From Acidobacteriota bacterium (lineage in GTDB: Bacteria > Acidobacteriota > Terriglobia > 20CM-2-55-15), in NCBI GenBank assembly GCA_022821145.1, contig JAJEEE010000064.1, positions 1 through 64,000 of the forward strand: a stretch of DNA of 64,000 nucleotides, read 5' to 3'. This document shows positions 17,847 to 25,656 of this stretch, piece by piece. The first letter of the stretch is position 1. Each line of letters starts with the position of its first letter. The translations under genes were made by a program, and so were the position numbers. The notes below the pieces were generated by a model, which searched no databases, was not told the DNA's origin, and was given only the letters and a program-made list of their open reading frames with translations.

Positions 17847-20180
17847 ATGCGATACGTCAGGCAAACGCGGACGGCAACGCTGGTTGCCGTACTTTTCGCA
17901 ACGACGGCCGCGGCCGCCGCGCCGCAGGACCGCGCGGACACCGAGGCCTTCGTCAACCGGTACTGTACCGCCTGTCACAACGAGCGGGCGCGAACGGCCG
18001 GGCTCGTGCTCGAACCGGACTCGTTGGGCGACGTGGCGGGTGACGCGGAAGTCTGGGAGAAGGTTATCCGGAAACTGCGCGCCGGGGCCATGCCGCCGTT
18101 GAACGCGCCGCGGCCCGAGCCCGAAGAATACGACGCGGCCGCGTCGTTCCTGGAATCGGAATTGGACCGCGCCAGCGCCGCCCGCGTCAATCCCGGGGAG
18201 ATCGGCCTGCTGCGCCGGCTGACACGCACCGAGTACCGGAACGCGATCCGCGACCTGCTGGCCCTGGAGGACCTGCCGCGGGAAATGGACTACGATCTGC
18301 TTCTTCCGGCGGACAACGCCAGCAGCGGATTCGACAACATCGCCGATCTGCTGTTCGTCTCCCCGACCACAATGGAGCGCTACCTGGAGGCGGCGCGAAA
18401 GATCAGCCGGCTCGCGGTCGGCGATCCGTCGGCGCCGGAAGCCGTCAACATCCATCGCATCCATCCCGAGTCGGTGCAGAACGCGCGCGTCGAAGCGCTG
18501 CCGTTCGGAACCCGCGGCGGCCTGGCCATCCGCAGCCACTTCCCCATGGACGCCGACTACGTCGTCGACGTCGAGTTGGCGGGACGTGCGCGCGAGCCGC
18601 ATGCGCTGGAGGTCTCCGTCGACGGCGAGCGGGTCGCGCTGGTGACGATCGGCGTACCCGAGGCGCCCGCCACGGAGTTCCGTATTCCGATCGACGCGGG
18701 ACCGCGGCTCGTCGGCGTGACGTTCGTCGAGCGCAACGCGGCCCTGGACGAGGCCGTGCTCCGACCCCGCATGCGCAGCCGCGGCACGCAGCCCGCGATC
18801 GCCAACGTGACCATCCGCGGCCCCTTCGACGTCCGCGGGCCGGGCGACACGCCGTCGCGGCGGCGGATATTCTCCTGCCGCCCCGAGGATCTCTCCGAGG
18901 AACGCGCGTGCGCCGAGGAAATCCTCTCGTCCCTGGCGCGGCGCGCCTACCGGCGCCCGGCGAGCGCCGGCGATCTGGAGGAGTTGTGGCCCTTCTTCGA
19001 AACGGGGCGTGACGAGGCCGACTTCGACCGCGGGATCCAGCGGGCCGTCGAACGGCTGTTGGTCAGCCCCCAGTTCCTGTTCCGCATCGAGCGCGAACCG
19101 GCCGACGCCGCCCCCGGCGAAGCATACAGGATCAGCGACCTGGAGCTGGCGTCCCGGCTCTCGTTTTTCCTGTGGAGCAGCCTTCCCGACGACGCGCTGC
19201 TCGAGGACGCCGTCGCGGGACGCCTCGGCGACACGGCCGTTCTCGAGCGACACGTTCGCCGGATGCTCCAGGACCCCCGGGCCGACGCCCTTGTGACGAA
19301 CTTCGCCTGGCAGTGGCTGTTCCTGGGCGACGTGGCGTTGAAGGAACCCGACCCCCTGGTGTTCCGCCACTTCGACGAGACGCTGCGCCATGCTTTCGAG
19401 CGCGAAACCGCGTTGTTTCTGGGCAGCGTGTTCGGCGAAGACCGCAGCGTGCTGGATCTGCTCGACGCGGACTACACGTTCCTGAACGAGCGCCTGGCCG
19501 GCCACTACGGAATTCCCAACATCTCGGGCAGCGACTTCCGCCGCGTGACGCTGCCGCCCGGCAGCCGGCGCGGCGGACTCCTGGGCCAGGGCAGCATCCT
19601 GACGTTGACGTCCTATTCGACGCGCACCTCGCCGGTGCTCCGCGGCAAGTTCGTGCTGGACAACCTGCTGGCGTCGCCGCCGCCGCTCCCGCCCCCCGAC
19701 GTGCCGGCGTTAACGACCCGCAACCCGGAGTCGGGCGCGGCCCTGTCGATCCGCGAAGCCATGGTCCAGCACCGCGCCAGCCCGGCCTGCGCCGGATGCC
19801 ACGCGACCATGGACCCGATCGGGTTCGCGCTGGAGAACTTCGACGCCGTGGGCCGCTGGCGCGACACCGACGCGGGCGATGCGGTCGACGCCTCGGGCAC
19901 GTTTCCCGGAGGCCGGTCCTTCGACGGCGTGGACGGTCTCAAGCAGGTCCTGCTCCAGCAGCCGGACCAGTTCGTGGGCGCCCTCACCGAGAGACTGCTG
20001 ATGTTCGCCATCGGCCGCAACGTCCAGTACTTCGACGCGCCCGCGGTTCGGGCGATCGTCCAGGACGCGGCCGAAGACGACTACCGGTTCGCGTCGCTGG
20101 TGTCGGGCGTGGTGCGGAGCGTTCCGTTCCAGATGCGAATCAAGAGCGGCGAGGAACCGGAGCCCGCCGGCGCGCCGTGA
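17847..20180 (+). CDS. DUF1592/DUF1588-type exported multi-domain cytochrome-like protein
   Basis: This 777-residue exported protein has the planctomycete-type domain series DUF1587-DUF1595-DUF1592-DUF1588-DUF1585. After the signal (TLVAVLFATTAAAAAPQ) it has a haem c motif, Cys40-Thr-Ala-Cys43-His44, and a second, Cys648-Ala-Gly-Cys651-His652, near the C-terminus. Other family landmarks are LTRTEYRNAIRDLL, SRLSFFLWSSLPDDAL and GKFVLDNLL. ATG at 17847 is chosen because it directly precedes the signal; earlier ATGs lack one. The family is common in Planctomycetota and Acidobacteriota and lacks a proven reaction; a periplasmic haem-dependent oxidation is plausible. It sits 81 bases before the DUF1552 gene. 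Confidence 0.9.
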   Translation: MRYVRQTRTATLVAVLFATTAAAAAPQDRADTEAFVNRYCTACHNERARTAGLVLEPDSLGDVAGDAEVWEKVIRKLRAGAMPPLNAPRPEPEEYDAAASFLESELDRASAARVNPGEIGLLRRLTRTEYRNAIRDLLALEDLPREMDYDLLLPADNASSGFDNIADLLFVSPTTMERYLEAARKISRLAVGDPSAPEAVNIHRIHPESVQNARVEALPFGTRGGLAIRSHFPMDADYVVDVELAGRAREPHALEVSVDGERVALVTIGVPEAPATEFRIPIDAGPRLVGVTFVERNAALDEAVLRPRMRSRGTQPAIANVTIRGPFDVRGPGDTPSRRRIFSCRPEDLSEERACAEEILSSLARRAYRRPASAGDLEELWPFFETGRDEADFDRGIQRAVERLLVSPQFLFRIEREPADAAPGEAYRISDLELASRLSFFLWSSLPDDALLEDAVAGRLGDTAVLERHVRRMLQDPRADALVTNFAWQWLFLGDVALKEPDPLVFRHFDETLRHAFERETALFLGSVFGEDRSVLDLLDADYTFLNERLAGHYGIPNISGSDFRRVTLPPGSRRGGLLGQGSILTLTSYSTRTSPVLRGKFVLDNLLASPPPLPPPDVPALTTRNPESGAALSIREAMVQHRASPACAGCHATMDPIGFALENFDAVGRWRDTDAGDAVDASGTFPGGRSFDGVDGLKQVLLQQPDQFVGALTERLLMFAIGRNVQYFDAPAVRAIVQDAAEDDYRFASLVSGVVRSVPFQMRIKSGEEPEPAGAP

Positions 20181-20261
20181 CCGCAGCTTCGGCCATGGCA
20201 TTTGTTTTGCCCCGTTCGCCGTCTACGGTTTAAGATTCCTCGTTACGGGAAGGGGAAGCCC

Positions 20262-21605
20262 ATGTTCATCACGCAACGGTCGCTGTCGCGCAGGACGTTC
20301 CTTCGAGGTCTGGGAGGCGCCGCCGTCGGACTGCCGATGCTCGACGCCATGACGCCGGCGCTGGCCGCGCAGTCGGCGGCGCGCACGCCGCGGCTGGGAT
20401 TCGTCTACATCCCGAACGGCGTGATCCTGGAGCAGTGGAAACCGCAGATCATAGGCGCCGGCTACGATCTGCCTTCGATCCTGCAGCCGCTCTCCCCGAT
20501 CGCGCGCCAAGTCAACGTCCTGACCGGTCTGGCGCACCGCGAAGCCGACAGCAAGGGCGACGGCACGGGCGACCACCCGCGCGCGTCCGCGGTGTGGCTC
20601 ACGGGTGTCCATGCCTACGACCGGACGCAGCCGGGCGTCGAGGTCCGATTGGCCAAGACAGCCGACCAATACGCGGCCGATCGGCTCGGACGCGAAACCC
20701 GGCTGCCGTCGTTGGAGATGACGCTGGAAGAGCCGCGCGCCGGCGCGTGCGACTCGGGCGACTGCTTCTACGTCAACACGGTCTCGTGGAGGAACGAGAC
20801 GACGCCGAACCTGACCGAGGTGCATCCGCGCATCGTCTTCGAGCGGCTGTTCGGCGACGGCGGCAGCGCCGAGGAACGGCAGGCGCGCCTCGCGTCCCGG
20901 GGCAGCATCCTGGATTCGGTCCTCGAGGAAACCGGACGTCTCGCCTCGACGCTGGGGCCGGGCGACGGCCGCAAGCTGGCCGAGTACCTGGACTCGGTCC
21001 GCGAGATCGAGCAACGCATCCAGAACGCGGAATCCCGGGGCGCACAGTCGGTCGAGCTGCCCGACCGCCCGACGGACATCCCCGACTCGTGGGACGAGCA
21101 CGCGCGAATGATGTTCGATCTGCAGGTGCTGGCCTACCAGGCCGACGTCACACGCGTCGCCAGCATGGTCGTCGGCCGCGAGCTCAGCTCGCTGACGTAT
21201 CCGCAGATCGGCGTCCCCGAGGGTCACCACGCCATCTCGCATCACCGCGGCGAGATCGACCTGATCACGAAGAAGGCCAAGATCGACACCTACCACATGG
21301 AGCTCTTCAGCTACTTCCTCCGGAAGATGGAGTCGATCCCCGACGGCGACGGAACGTTGCTGGACAACAGCCTCATCCTCTGCGGCGGCGGCATGGGCGA
21401 CGGCAACCTGCACGGGCACACCGACCTTCCGTGCCTGATGGCCGGCACGCTCGGCGGCCGTTTCCGCACCGGACGCCACGTGGCGTACCCGGCCGACACG
21501 CCGATGTCGAACCTGCTCCTGACGATCCTGGACGCGGTGGACGTGCGCCTGGATCGCCTGGGAGACAGCACCGGACGCCTGCAGCCGGACCCGCTGTCGG
21601 TCTGA
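20262..21605 (+). CDS. DUF1552 protein with Tat signal
   Basis: This 447-residue protein begins with a twin-arginine export signal (SRRTFLRGLGG followed by a hydrophobic stretch). It is therefore exported folded, possibly with a cofactor. The body matches DUF1552: RLGFVYIPNGV, a DHPRASAVWLTG segment, EGHHAISHHRGE with several His, and LILCGGGMGDGNLHGHTDLPCLMAG, reminiscent of sulfatase/alkaline-phosphatase-like DUF1501 proteins. DUF1552 almost always sits next to DUF1592, as here, so the two probably act as a pair. ATG at 20262 follows the purine-rich AAGGGGAAG. The reaction is unknown. Confidence 0.9.
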   Translation: MFITQRSLSRRTFLRGLGGAAVGLPMLDAMTPALAAQSAARTPRLGFVYIPNGVILEQWKPQIIGAGYDLPSILQPLSPIARQVNVLTGLAHREADSKGDGTGDHPRASAVWLTGVHAYDRTQPGVEVRLAKTADQYAADRLGRETRLPSLEMTLEEPRAGACDSGDCFYVNTVSWRNETTPNLTEVHPRIVFERLFGDGGSAEERQARLASRGSILDSVLEETGRLASTLGPGDGRKLAEYLDSVREIEQRIQNAESRGAQSVELPDRPTDIPDSWDEHARMMFDLQVLAYQADVTRVASMVVGRELSSLTYPQIGVPEGHHAISHHRGEIDLITKKAKIDTYHMELFSYFLRKMESIPDGDGTLLDNSLILCGGGMGDGNLHGHTDLPCLMAGTLGGRFRTGRHVAYPADTPMSNLLLTILDAVDVRLDRLGDSTGRLQPDPLSV

Positions 21606-21635
21606 AGCGCCCGGCCCGCAACCGCGTCCTGGCCG

Positions 21636-21878
21636 TTACGTACGCCGGCTCACACCTCGTTTGCCGCGTCGCTCGCGCCGGATGAGCGTGACGAGATCCT
21701 GCGTCGTGATGTTGGCGTTGACGGAGGGAACATCCAGGGGCGATATGGGCGTTCGCTCCGGCGCCAGCGCATACGTCCGGCCGTCTCTTCGACGTATGAA
21801 CACTTTCCCGCTGGATTCGGCCTCGTCGAGCACGCTGGAGAGTTTCTGTCTGGCTTCCGAGTACGAGTAGACTTCCAC
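21636..21878 (-). CDS. Phd/YefM-type antitoxin, second gene of a toxin-first pair
   Basis: This 80-residue protein starts with GTG at 21878, one base after the PIN toxin stop. The N-terminus EVYSYSEARQKLSSVLDEAESSGKVFIRRRDG is the Phd/YefM DNA-binding fold, and the Arg-rich C-terminal tail probably masks the toxin. It neutralises the ribonuclease encoded immediately upstream and should repress the shared promoter. Having the toxin first is the reverse of the common order and makes antitoxin translation depend on toxin translation. Confidence 0.85.
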   Translation of the reverse strand: MEVYSYSEARQKLSSVLDEAESSGKVFIRRRDGRTYALAPERTPISPLDVPSVNANITTQDLVTLIRRERRGKRGVSRRT

Positions 21879-21879
21879 G

Positions 21880-22281
21880 TCACACCTCTGGATTCACTAT
21901 CTGGATGCCCAGTCGTTGCGCGGCGCGTCTCATCGACCGATCCAGTGTCAGCAAGGGCGCGCGGCGCCGCGCGGCGCAATCCAAGAAGTACGCGTCGTAC
22001 GCATACGTGTTCAATTCCGCCGCCATGGACACGGCGTTCGCCATGTCGACATCCACGTATCGCAATGGGATGCTGTCGAAGATCTCCAGGCCTCTTCGGG
22101 CGTCTGCAACTTCGATTCGGTCCTGCTTCAGCATTGCCGTGAAAGCATTCCCGACCTCCCAGGGGATGGAACCGGGACCGATAAGCGTCCGGCCCGATGT
22201 CACCGAGACAATCGCATCCCGCTCAGGCTCGCCCACGAGCACGGCGACAAGCGCCGACGTGTCAATCACAATGTCCGACAC
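21880..22281 (-). CDS. PIN-domain toxin (VapC-like ribonuclease)
   Basis: This 133-residue PIN-domain protein carries the expected acidic residues: Asp7 in DIVIDTSAL, Glu42 in PWEVGNAF, Asp96 in YAYDAYFLD, and a late LLTLDRSM Asp. Such toxins cut tRNA or rRNA in a Mg2+-dependent way. GTG at 22281 is preferred over longer readings because GGAG lies six bases upstream and the fold begins at once. It is the first gene of the pair and is followed by its antitoxin after one base. A strong promoter and a palindrome lie just upstream. Confidence 0.88.
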   Translation of the reverse strand: MSDIVIDTSALVAVLVGEPERDAIVSVTSGRTLIGPGSIPWEVGNAFTAMLKQDRIEVADARRGLEIFDSIPLRYVDVDMANAVSMAAELNTYAYDAYFLDCAARRRAPLLTLDRSMRRAAQRLGIQIVNPEV

Positions 22282-22300
22282 AACCGCTCCAGACGTTTTG

Positions 22301-22329
22301 AATTGTACAATTGTCAAGAATAATGTCAA
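22301..22329 (-). promoter_or_regulatory. Promoter and palindromic operator of the PIN/Phd pair
   Basis: On the minus strand TTGACA (22329-22324) and TACAAT (22307-22302) are separated by 16 bases, a good sigma-70-like pair in an otherwise GC-rich region. The -10 box lies inside the perfect 12-bp palindrome AATTGTACAATT (22301-22312), a natural site for autorepression by the Phd-type antitoxin. The toxin start is about 20 bases downstream. Confidence 0.65.
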
Positions 22330-22426
22330 ACGATGGTGTAGGTCCGCTTGAGCCGCGCCTCGCCTGGGCCTCCGACGTGGTCCCCGTTGTCTCGAGGAGC
22401 AGTTCAAGCGACGGCGCGTTTGGCCG

Positions 22427-22510
22427 CTACCGTCCCGAGCCCGGCTTCCAGCCGTAGCGCAGCCCGTAGGGCAGCGTCACGAACGGTAATTCTTCGACGT
22501 GGCGGATCCG
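22427..22510 (-). other. Possible decayed C-terminus in a 337-base gap
   Basis: Between the PIN promoter and the flavodoxin-like gene the minus strand has an open stretch reading VEELPFVTLPYGLRYGWKPG and then a stop at 22427. It looks like the tail of a protein, but no start or upstream body is present. I cannot assign it. The rest of the gap (22511-22618) holds nothing I can support. Confidence 0.25.
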
Positions 22511-22618
22511 CCCGCCGCATACGGAACATCCGATTCCTCCGCCCCACTACTTCTTTTCCACGAAACGTTCGCGGCGAAATCTGTGGACGAGACAATCATG
22601 GTGACACGTCCAACGGCG

Positions 22619-23164
22619 TCAGGCGACATCGTGACTGCCGGGCAGGAGGCCTTCCGCCTCGCTCCATCTCGGACCGCCGGGAACCGGGCTCTTGACGGCA
22701 AGGGCGGCCCGGCGTCCCTGGATCAAGGCGTTTCGACGGGCGTTGCCCCCTTCTCCGCCGGCCGGAGAAAGGACGGTCAGTTCGAAACCGCGAATCGACT
22801 CCGGCGGCGCGACGGACCGGCCGTTGTCGTCGATGACGACGGCGACCTTGCCGGACAATCCACCAGTGTCGTTCAGTTGACGCAGCAGGATCCGCCAAGC
22901 CGACCAGTCGCCCTGCTCGACGCCAACCAGAACCAGCGCATCGGCCCACTCGATGTCGCCCCGCGCCGGACGCGCGTACTCTTTGCGCATGCGCGCGATC
23001 GCCTCGCGGTTGGGCGCATTGTCGATGGGCGGACCGGCATCGGGAACACGGCGCAACCGCACCAGCGCCCGGGCCTGGACGGCCCCGAGCGCCGCCGCCC
23101 CGGCCAGCTTTTCGGTCTCCCCCGTTCGGGAATGGAACGTGATGAGAACGCGGCTCGGCGCCAT
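22619..23164 (-). CDS. Flavodoxin-like / WrbA-type reductase
   Basis: This protein of about 181 residues has a flavodoxin-like N-terminus (RVLITFHSRTGETEKLAGAAALGA), where the Ser-Arg-Thr-Gly-Glu-Thr loop would bind FMN phosphate. A DIEWADALVLVGVEQGDWSAW segment follows, where WrbA-like quinone reductases have the aromatic loop. The C-terminus is short and of low complexity. It starts five bases after the pirin stop, so it is co-transcribed with pirin. Pirin with a small flavin reductase suggests quinone or flavonoid redox, which is inferred from the pairing. Confidence 0.65.
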   Translation of the reverse strand: MAPSRVLITFHSRTGETEKLAGAAALGAVQARALVRLRRVPDAGPPIDNAPNREAIARMRKEYARPARGDIEWADALVLVGVEQGDWSAWRILLRQLNDTGGLSGKVAVVIDDNGRSVAPPESIRGFELTVLSPAGGEGGNARRNALIQGRRAALAVKSPVPGGPRWSEAEGLLPGSHDVA

Positions 23165-23169
23165 GCCGT

Positions 23170-23880
23170 TCAGGCCAGGTCGAACAGGAGGAACTCGGCG
23201 TCGTCGGCCCCGGCACCGGTGATGGACAACCCGGGCTCGCCGCTGATGGCCGCGCCGTCGCCCTTCGCCAAAGCCTGTCCGTTGAGCGTCACCGCGCCGC
23301 GCACGACCTGCACCCAGGCGTGACGCCCGGCCGCGATCGGAGCCGGAATCGTCCGGGAGTCGGCCAACTGTCCGACGTACAGGCGGGCGTCCTGGCGGAT
23401 CACCGTCTGGGGAGCGGGATCGTCGGTCTCGGGTCCGGCCAGCAGAAGCAACCGCCCGCGTTTCCGTTCCGGATCGAATTCGACCTGCTGGTAGGACGGA
23501 ACAAGATCCTCCTCGGCGGGCTCGATCCAGATCTGCATCAGGTGCACGCGTTCGGCCGACGACGCGTTGTACTCGCTGTGAACGACGCCGCTTCCGGCCG
23601 ACATCGTCTGGATCTCGTTCGGCCCGAGGACGCGTTCCTCGCCCGTGCTGTCCCGGTGCTCCAGCGCCCCTTCCAGCACGTAGGTCATGATCTCCATGTC
23701 GCGGTGGGCGTGCGGGCCGAACCCCTCGGCGGGCTCGATCGTGTCTTCGTTCATGACGCGCAGCGCGCGGAACCCCATGAAGTCGGGGTCGTGATAGTCG
23801 GCGAACGAGAACGTGAAGTAGGAGTCCAGCCAGCCCCGGTTCGCGTGGTGACGCTCGCCGCTCTTGCGGACGCGGATCAT
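23170..23880 (-). CDS. Pirin-family bicupin
   Basis: This 236-residue protein is a pirin. The metal ligands are intact: His57 and His59 (GPHAHRDME), His101 and Glu103 (GVVHSEYN), nearly the same numbering as human pirin. It has two cupin barrels, and the C-terminal one (HAWVQVVRGAVTLNGQAL) lacks metal ligands. Bacterial pirins act as quercetin dioxygenases or redox regulators. ATG at 23880 is used because the pirin fold starts there. It lies 38 bases after a DUF6152 gene and just before a flavodoxin-like gene in one minus-strand run. Confidence 0.92.
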   Translation of the reverse strand: MIRVRKSGERHHANRGWLDSYFTFSFADYHDPDFMGFRALRVMNEDTIEPAEGFGPHAHRDMEIMTYVLEGALEHRDSTGEERVLGPNEIQTMSAGSGVVHSEYNASSAERVHLMQIWIEPAEEDLVPSYQQVEFDPERKRGRLLLLAGPETDDPAPQTVIRQDARLYVGQLADSRTIPAPIAAGRHAWVQVVRGAVTLNGQALAKGDGAAISGEPGLSITGAGADDAEFLLFDLA

Positions 23881-23918
23881 CCGTGGGGAACCCGATTCCG
23901 GCGCCTGCTCGCCGGCGG

Positions 23919-24326
23919 CTACTGCGGCTGCTCGATGGCCGACGTGCCGCCGAGGAAAATCTTGCGCCCGTCCGGGAACGTCATGTCGCGGCCGTTGGCC
24001 TTGTTGGACCCGTCCAGCGCGCGATACCCGTCCACCAGGATCTCGGAGCCGATCGGCAGGGAGTCCTGTGTCACGCCGCGCCGGAAGAGCGTGTTGGGCG
24101 TACCGCCCTCGATCATCCAGCGCGTGACGGTGCCGTCGTCGTCCGTCACGTCGATGTGGAACCACGAGTGCGGATTGATCAACTCGACACGAGCGACCGT
24201 GCCGCGCAACTGGATGGGCTCATCGGCGTCGAACTCGGCCGTGAAGGCATGATGCGCCGACACCGGAATGCCGGCCCCGGCGGCCATTGCCAGGACCACG
24301 GCCATCGCCGTTAGCTGCGTTTGCAT
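23919..24326 (-). CDS. DUF6152 exported protein, copy 1
   Basis: This 135-residue protein has a strong signal peptide ending VSA, after which the mature chain would start His-His-Ala-Phe. Conserved DUF6152 features are RGTVARVELINPHSWFHIDV, WMIEGGTPNTLFRRGV and a late IFLGGTSAI. A short OB-like beta-barrel seems likely. AAGGAG lies upstream of ATG 24326. It is 26 bases after the secreted partner gene and is followed by pirin. Function is unknown; the N-terminal His pair and the internal Asn-Pro-His suggest metal binding. Confidence 0.85.
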   Translation of the reverse strand: MQTQLTAMAVVLAMAAGAGIPVSAHHAFTAEFDADEPIQLRGTVARVELINPHSWFHIDVTDDDGTVTRWMIEGGTPNTLFRRGVTQDSLPIGSEILVDGYRALDGSNKANGRDMTFPDGRKIFLGGTSAIEQPQ

Positions 24327-24352
24327 CTCAAGATCTCCTTGCTTCCGCGAGC

Positions 24353-25150
24353 TCAATCGTCGGGTTGCCGGCGAAGGTGGCCGTAGAGCACCTCTTCGGC
24401 GAACTCCGGGCACTTGAATTCCATGAGCTGGGCGTTTTCCTCGACACGGCGATAGAGCGGCATTCGGATCGTCCACGGCCGGGAGAACGTATTGGGATCC
24501 TCGATCGTCGCCTCGTACATCAAGACGTTCGGGCTGCTCAGCGTGTACCTTTCCACGACGTGAGTCGCGTTGGAATGGTGGTTGCCGGCCCGGTCGAGCC
24601 ACGTCTGGCCGTTCTGCGAGGCGACGTCGATGACCAGCGTGTCGCCGTCCCAGCGCCCGTTGGACCATCCCATCCAACTGTCGGCCGGCGCCCGCGTCGG
24701 CGCGCCCATGTTGACGACCCTCACGGCGCCGGCGAACTCGTAGGCGAGCATGATCACGTCCTGGCTCTGGATGATCTGGAACGGATACGGCATGTACGTT
24801 GCGCGCGGAACGCCCGGCATGTAACACTTGACCTCGGGATCGAGTTCCAGCCGGTTCGCGAAGTTGTCGTCCCGCGTGGCCAACGCTTCCGGCAGGTACG
24901 GTATTTCCCCCCCGACGACGACGCCGATGCCGGGCGGCACCGCATACTGGGCGCCGAGCTCCGCCAGAACCGCCGGCGAGGCGGCGTGTGGTTCCAGGTT
25001 CCAGTGCGCTTCGTTCAGGGCCTGCCAGATGCCGTTCATATCCGGGCGGCCGTCGGCGAGCCGCTCGACGTCGTCATCCTGCCCGAAAGCCGCCGGAACG
25101 AGCGCGAGGGCGGACACGAACACCGCGACCGCCGCAAAACGGTGCGTCAT
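24353..25150 (-). CDS. Secreted GRWxGDTLV-family protein beside DUF6152, copy 1
   Basis: This 265-residue exported protein has a Sec signal (VFVSALALVPAAFGQ). It begins with RPDMNGIWQALNEAHWNL and includes a Cys-bearing VKCYMPGVPRATYMPYPFQI. It then has the family signature SNGRWDGDTLVIDV, followed by antiparallel-strand segments (VVERYTLSSPNVLMYEATIEDP) and a second Cys (EFKCPEFAEEV). Proteins of this type occur in many copies in Acidobacteriota genomes; no reaction is known to me. ATG at 25150 is chosen for the signal peptide. It heads the minus-strand run with DUF6152, pirin and the flavodoxin-like gene. Confidence 0.8.
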   Translation of the reverse strand: MTHRFAAVAVFVSALALVPAAFGQDDDVERLADGRPDMNGIWQALNEAHWNLEPHAASPAVLAELGAQYAVPPGIGVVVGGEIPYLPEALATRDDNFANRLELDPEVKCYMPGVPRATYMPYPFQIIQSQDVIMLAYEFAGAVRVVNMGAPTRAPADSWMGWSNGRWDGDTLVIDVASQNGQTWLDRAGNHHSNATHVVERYTLSSPNVLMYEATIEDPNTFSRPWTIRMPLYRRVEENAQLMEFKCPEFAEEVLYGHLRRQPDD

Positions 25151-25271
25151 CGGAACTCTCCCCCTCTCGCCCCGCAAGGCGTTCGTTCTAACATGCATGC
25201 ATCGGATCCGGCACGTGGGCCAGCCTATCCGAGCGACGACGGCTGGAGCAATCAAAAACAGGAGACACACG

Positions 25272-25655
25272 ATGGACCATCCCGTTCACCTCAACGCGAT
25301 CGGACAAATCCACATTAGCGTCGACGACGTCCCGCGAGCCGTGTCATTTTACCGCGACACGCTCGGTATGACGCTGCTGTTCGAAGTCCCCGGACAACCG
25401 ATGGCGTTCTTCGACTGCGGCGGCATCCGCCTGTACCTGGGGAAACCCGAAAAGCCGGAATACCGGTCGAACCCTCTCATCTACTATCGCGTGGATTCGA
25501 TTCACGAGGCCTACGACGCGCTCCGGGAAAGCAGCGTGGAGTTCGCCGGACCGCCGGTCGTCGCGCACAAGACCGAAACGTCGGAACTCTGGCTCGCCGG
25601 ATTCAAGGACCCCGACGGCAACAATCTGGTGCTGATGAGCGAGGTCCCGGCCTGA
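25272..25655 (+). CDS. Glyoxalase/bleomycin-resistance (VOC) protein
   Basis: This 127-residue single-module VOC protein starts at 25272 with GGAG seven bases upstream. It shows the paired beta-alpha-beta-beta-beta units: IGQIHISVDDVPRAVSFYRDTLGM, FFDCGGIRLYLG, then WLAGFKDPDGNNLVLMSE. His in QIHISV and Glu in MSEV are at usual metal positions. It could act as an isomerase, dioxygenase or small-molecule-binding protein. It diverges from the DUF6152 operon and converges with the DUF2272 gene. Confidence 0.85.
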   Translation: MDHPVHLNAIGQIHISVDDVPRAVSFYRDTLGMTLLFEVPGQPMAFFDCGGIRLYLGKPEKPEYRSNPLIYYRVDSIHEAYDALRESSVEFAGPPVVAHKTETSELWLAGFKDPDGNNLVLMSEVPA

Positions 25656-25656
25656 C

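Noticed and set aside
16155-19505. An 1116-residue reading of the ankyrin gene
   Set aside because: The N-terminal 580 residues are antisense to DUF1592 and have no family match. The ATG at 17759 begins a proper signal peptide.
20223-21479. Minus-strand 418-residue frame across DUF1552
   Set aside because: Composition is Arg/Ala/Val-rich with no motif; it is a shadow of the Tat-signal gene.
23883-24314. Plus-strand frame across DUF6152 copy 1
   Set aside because: Antisense shadow; the minus-strand frame has signal peptide, AAGGAG site and family blocks.
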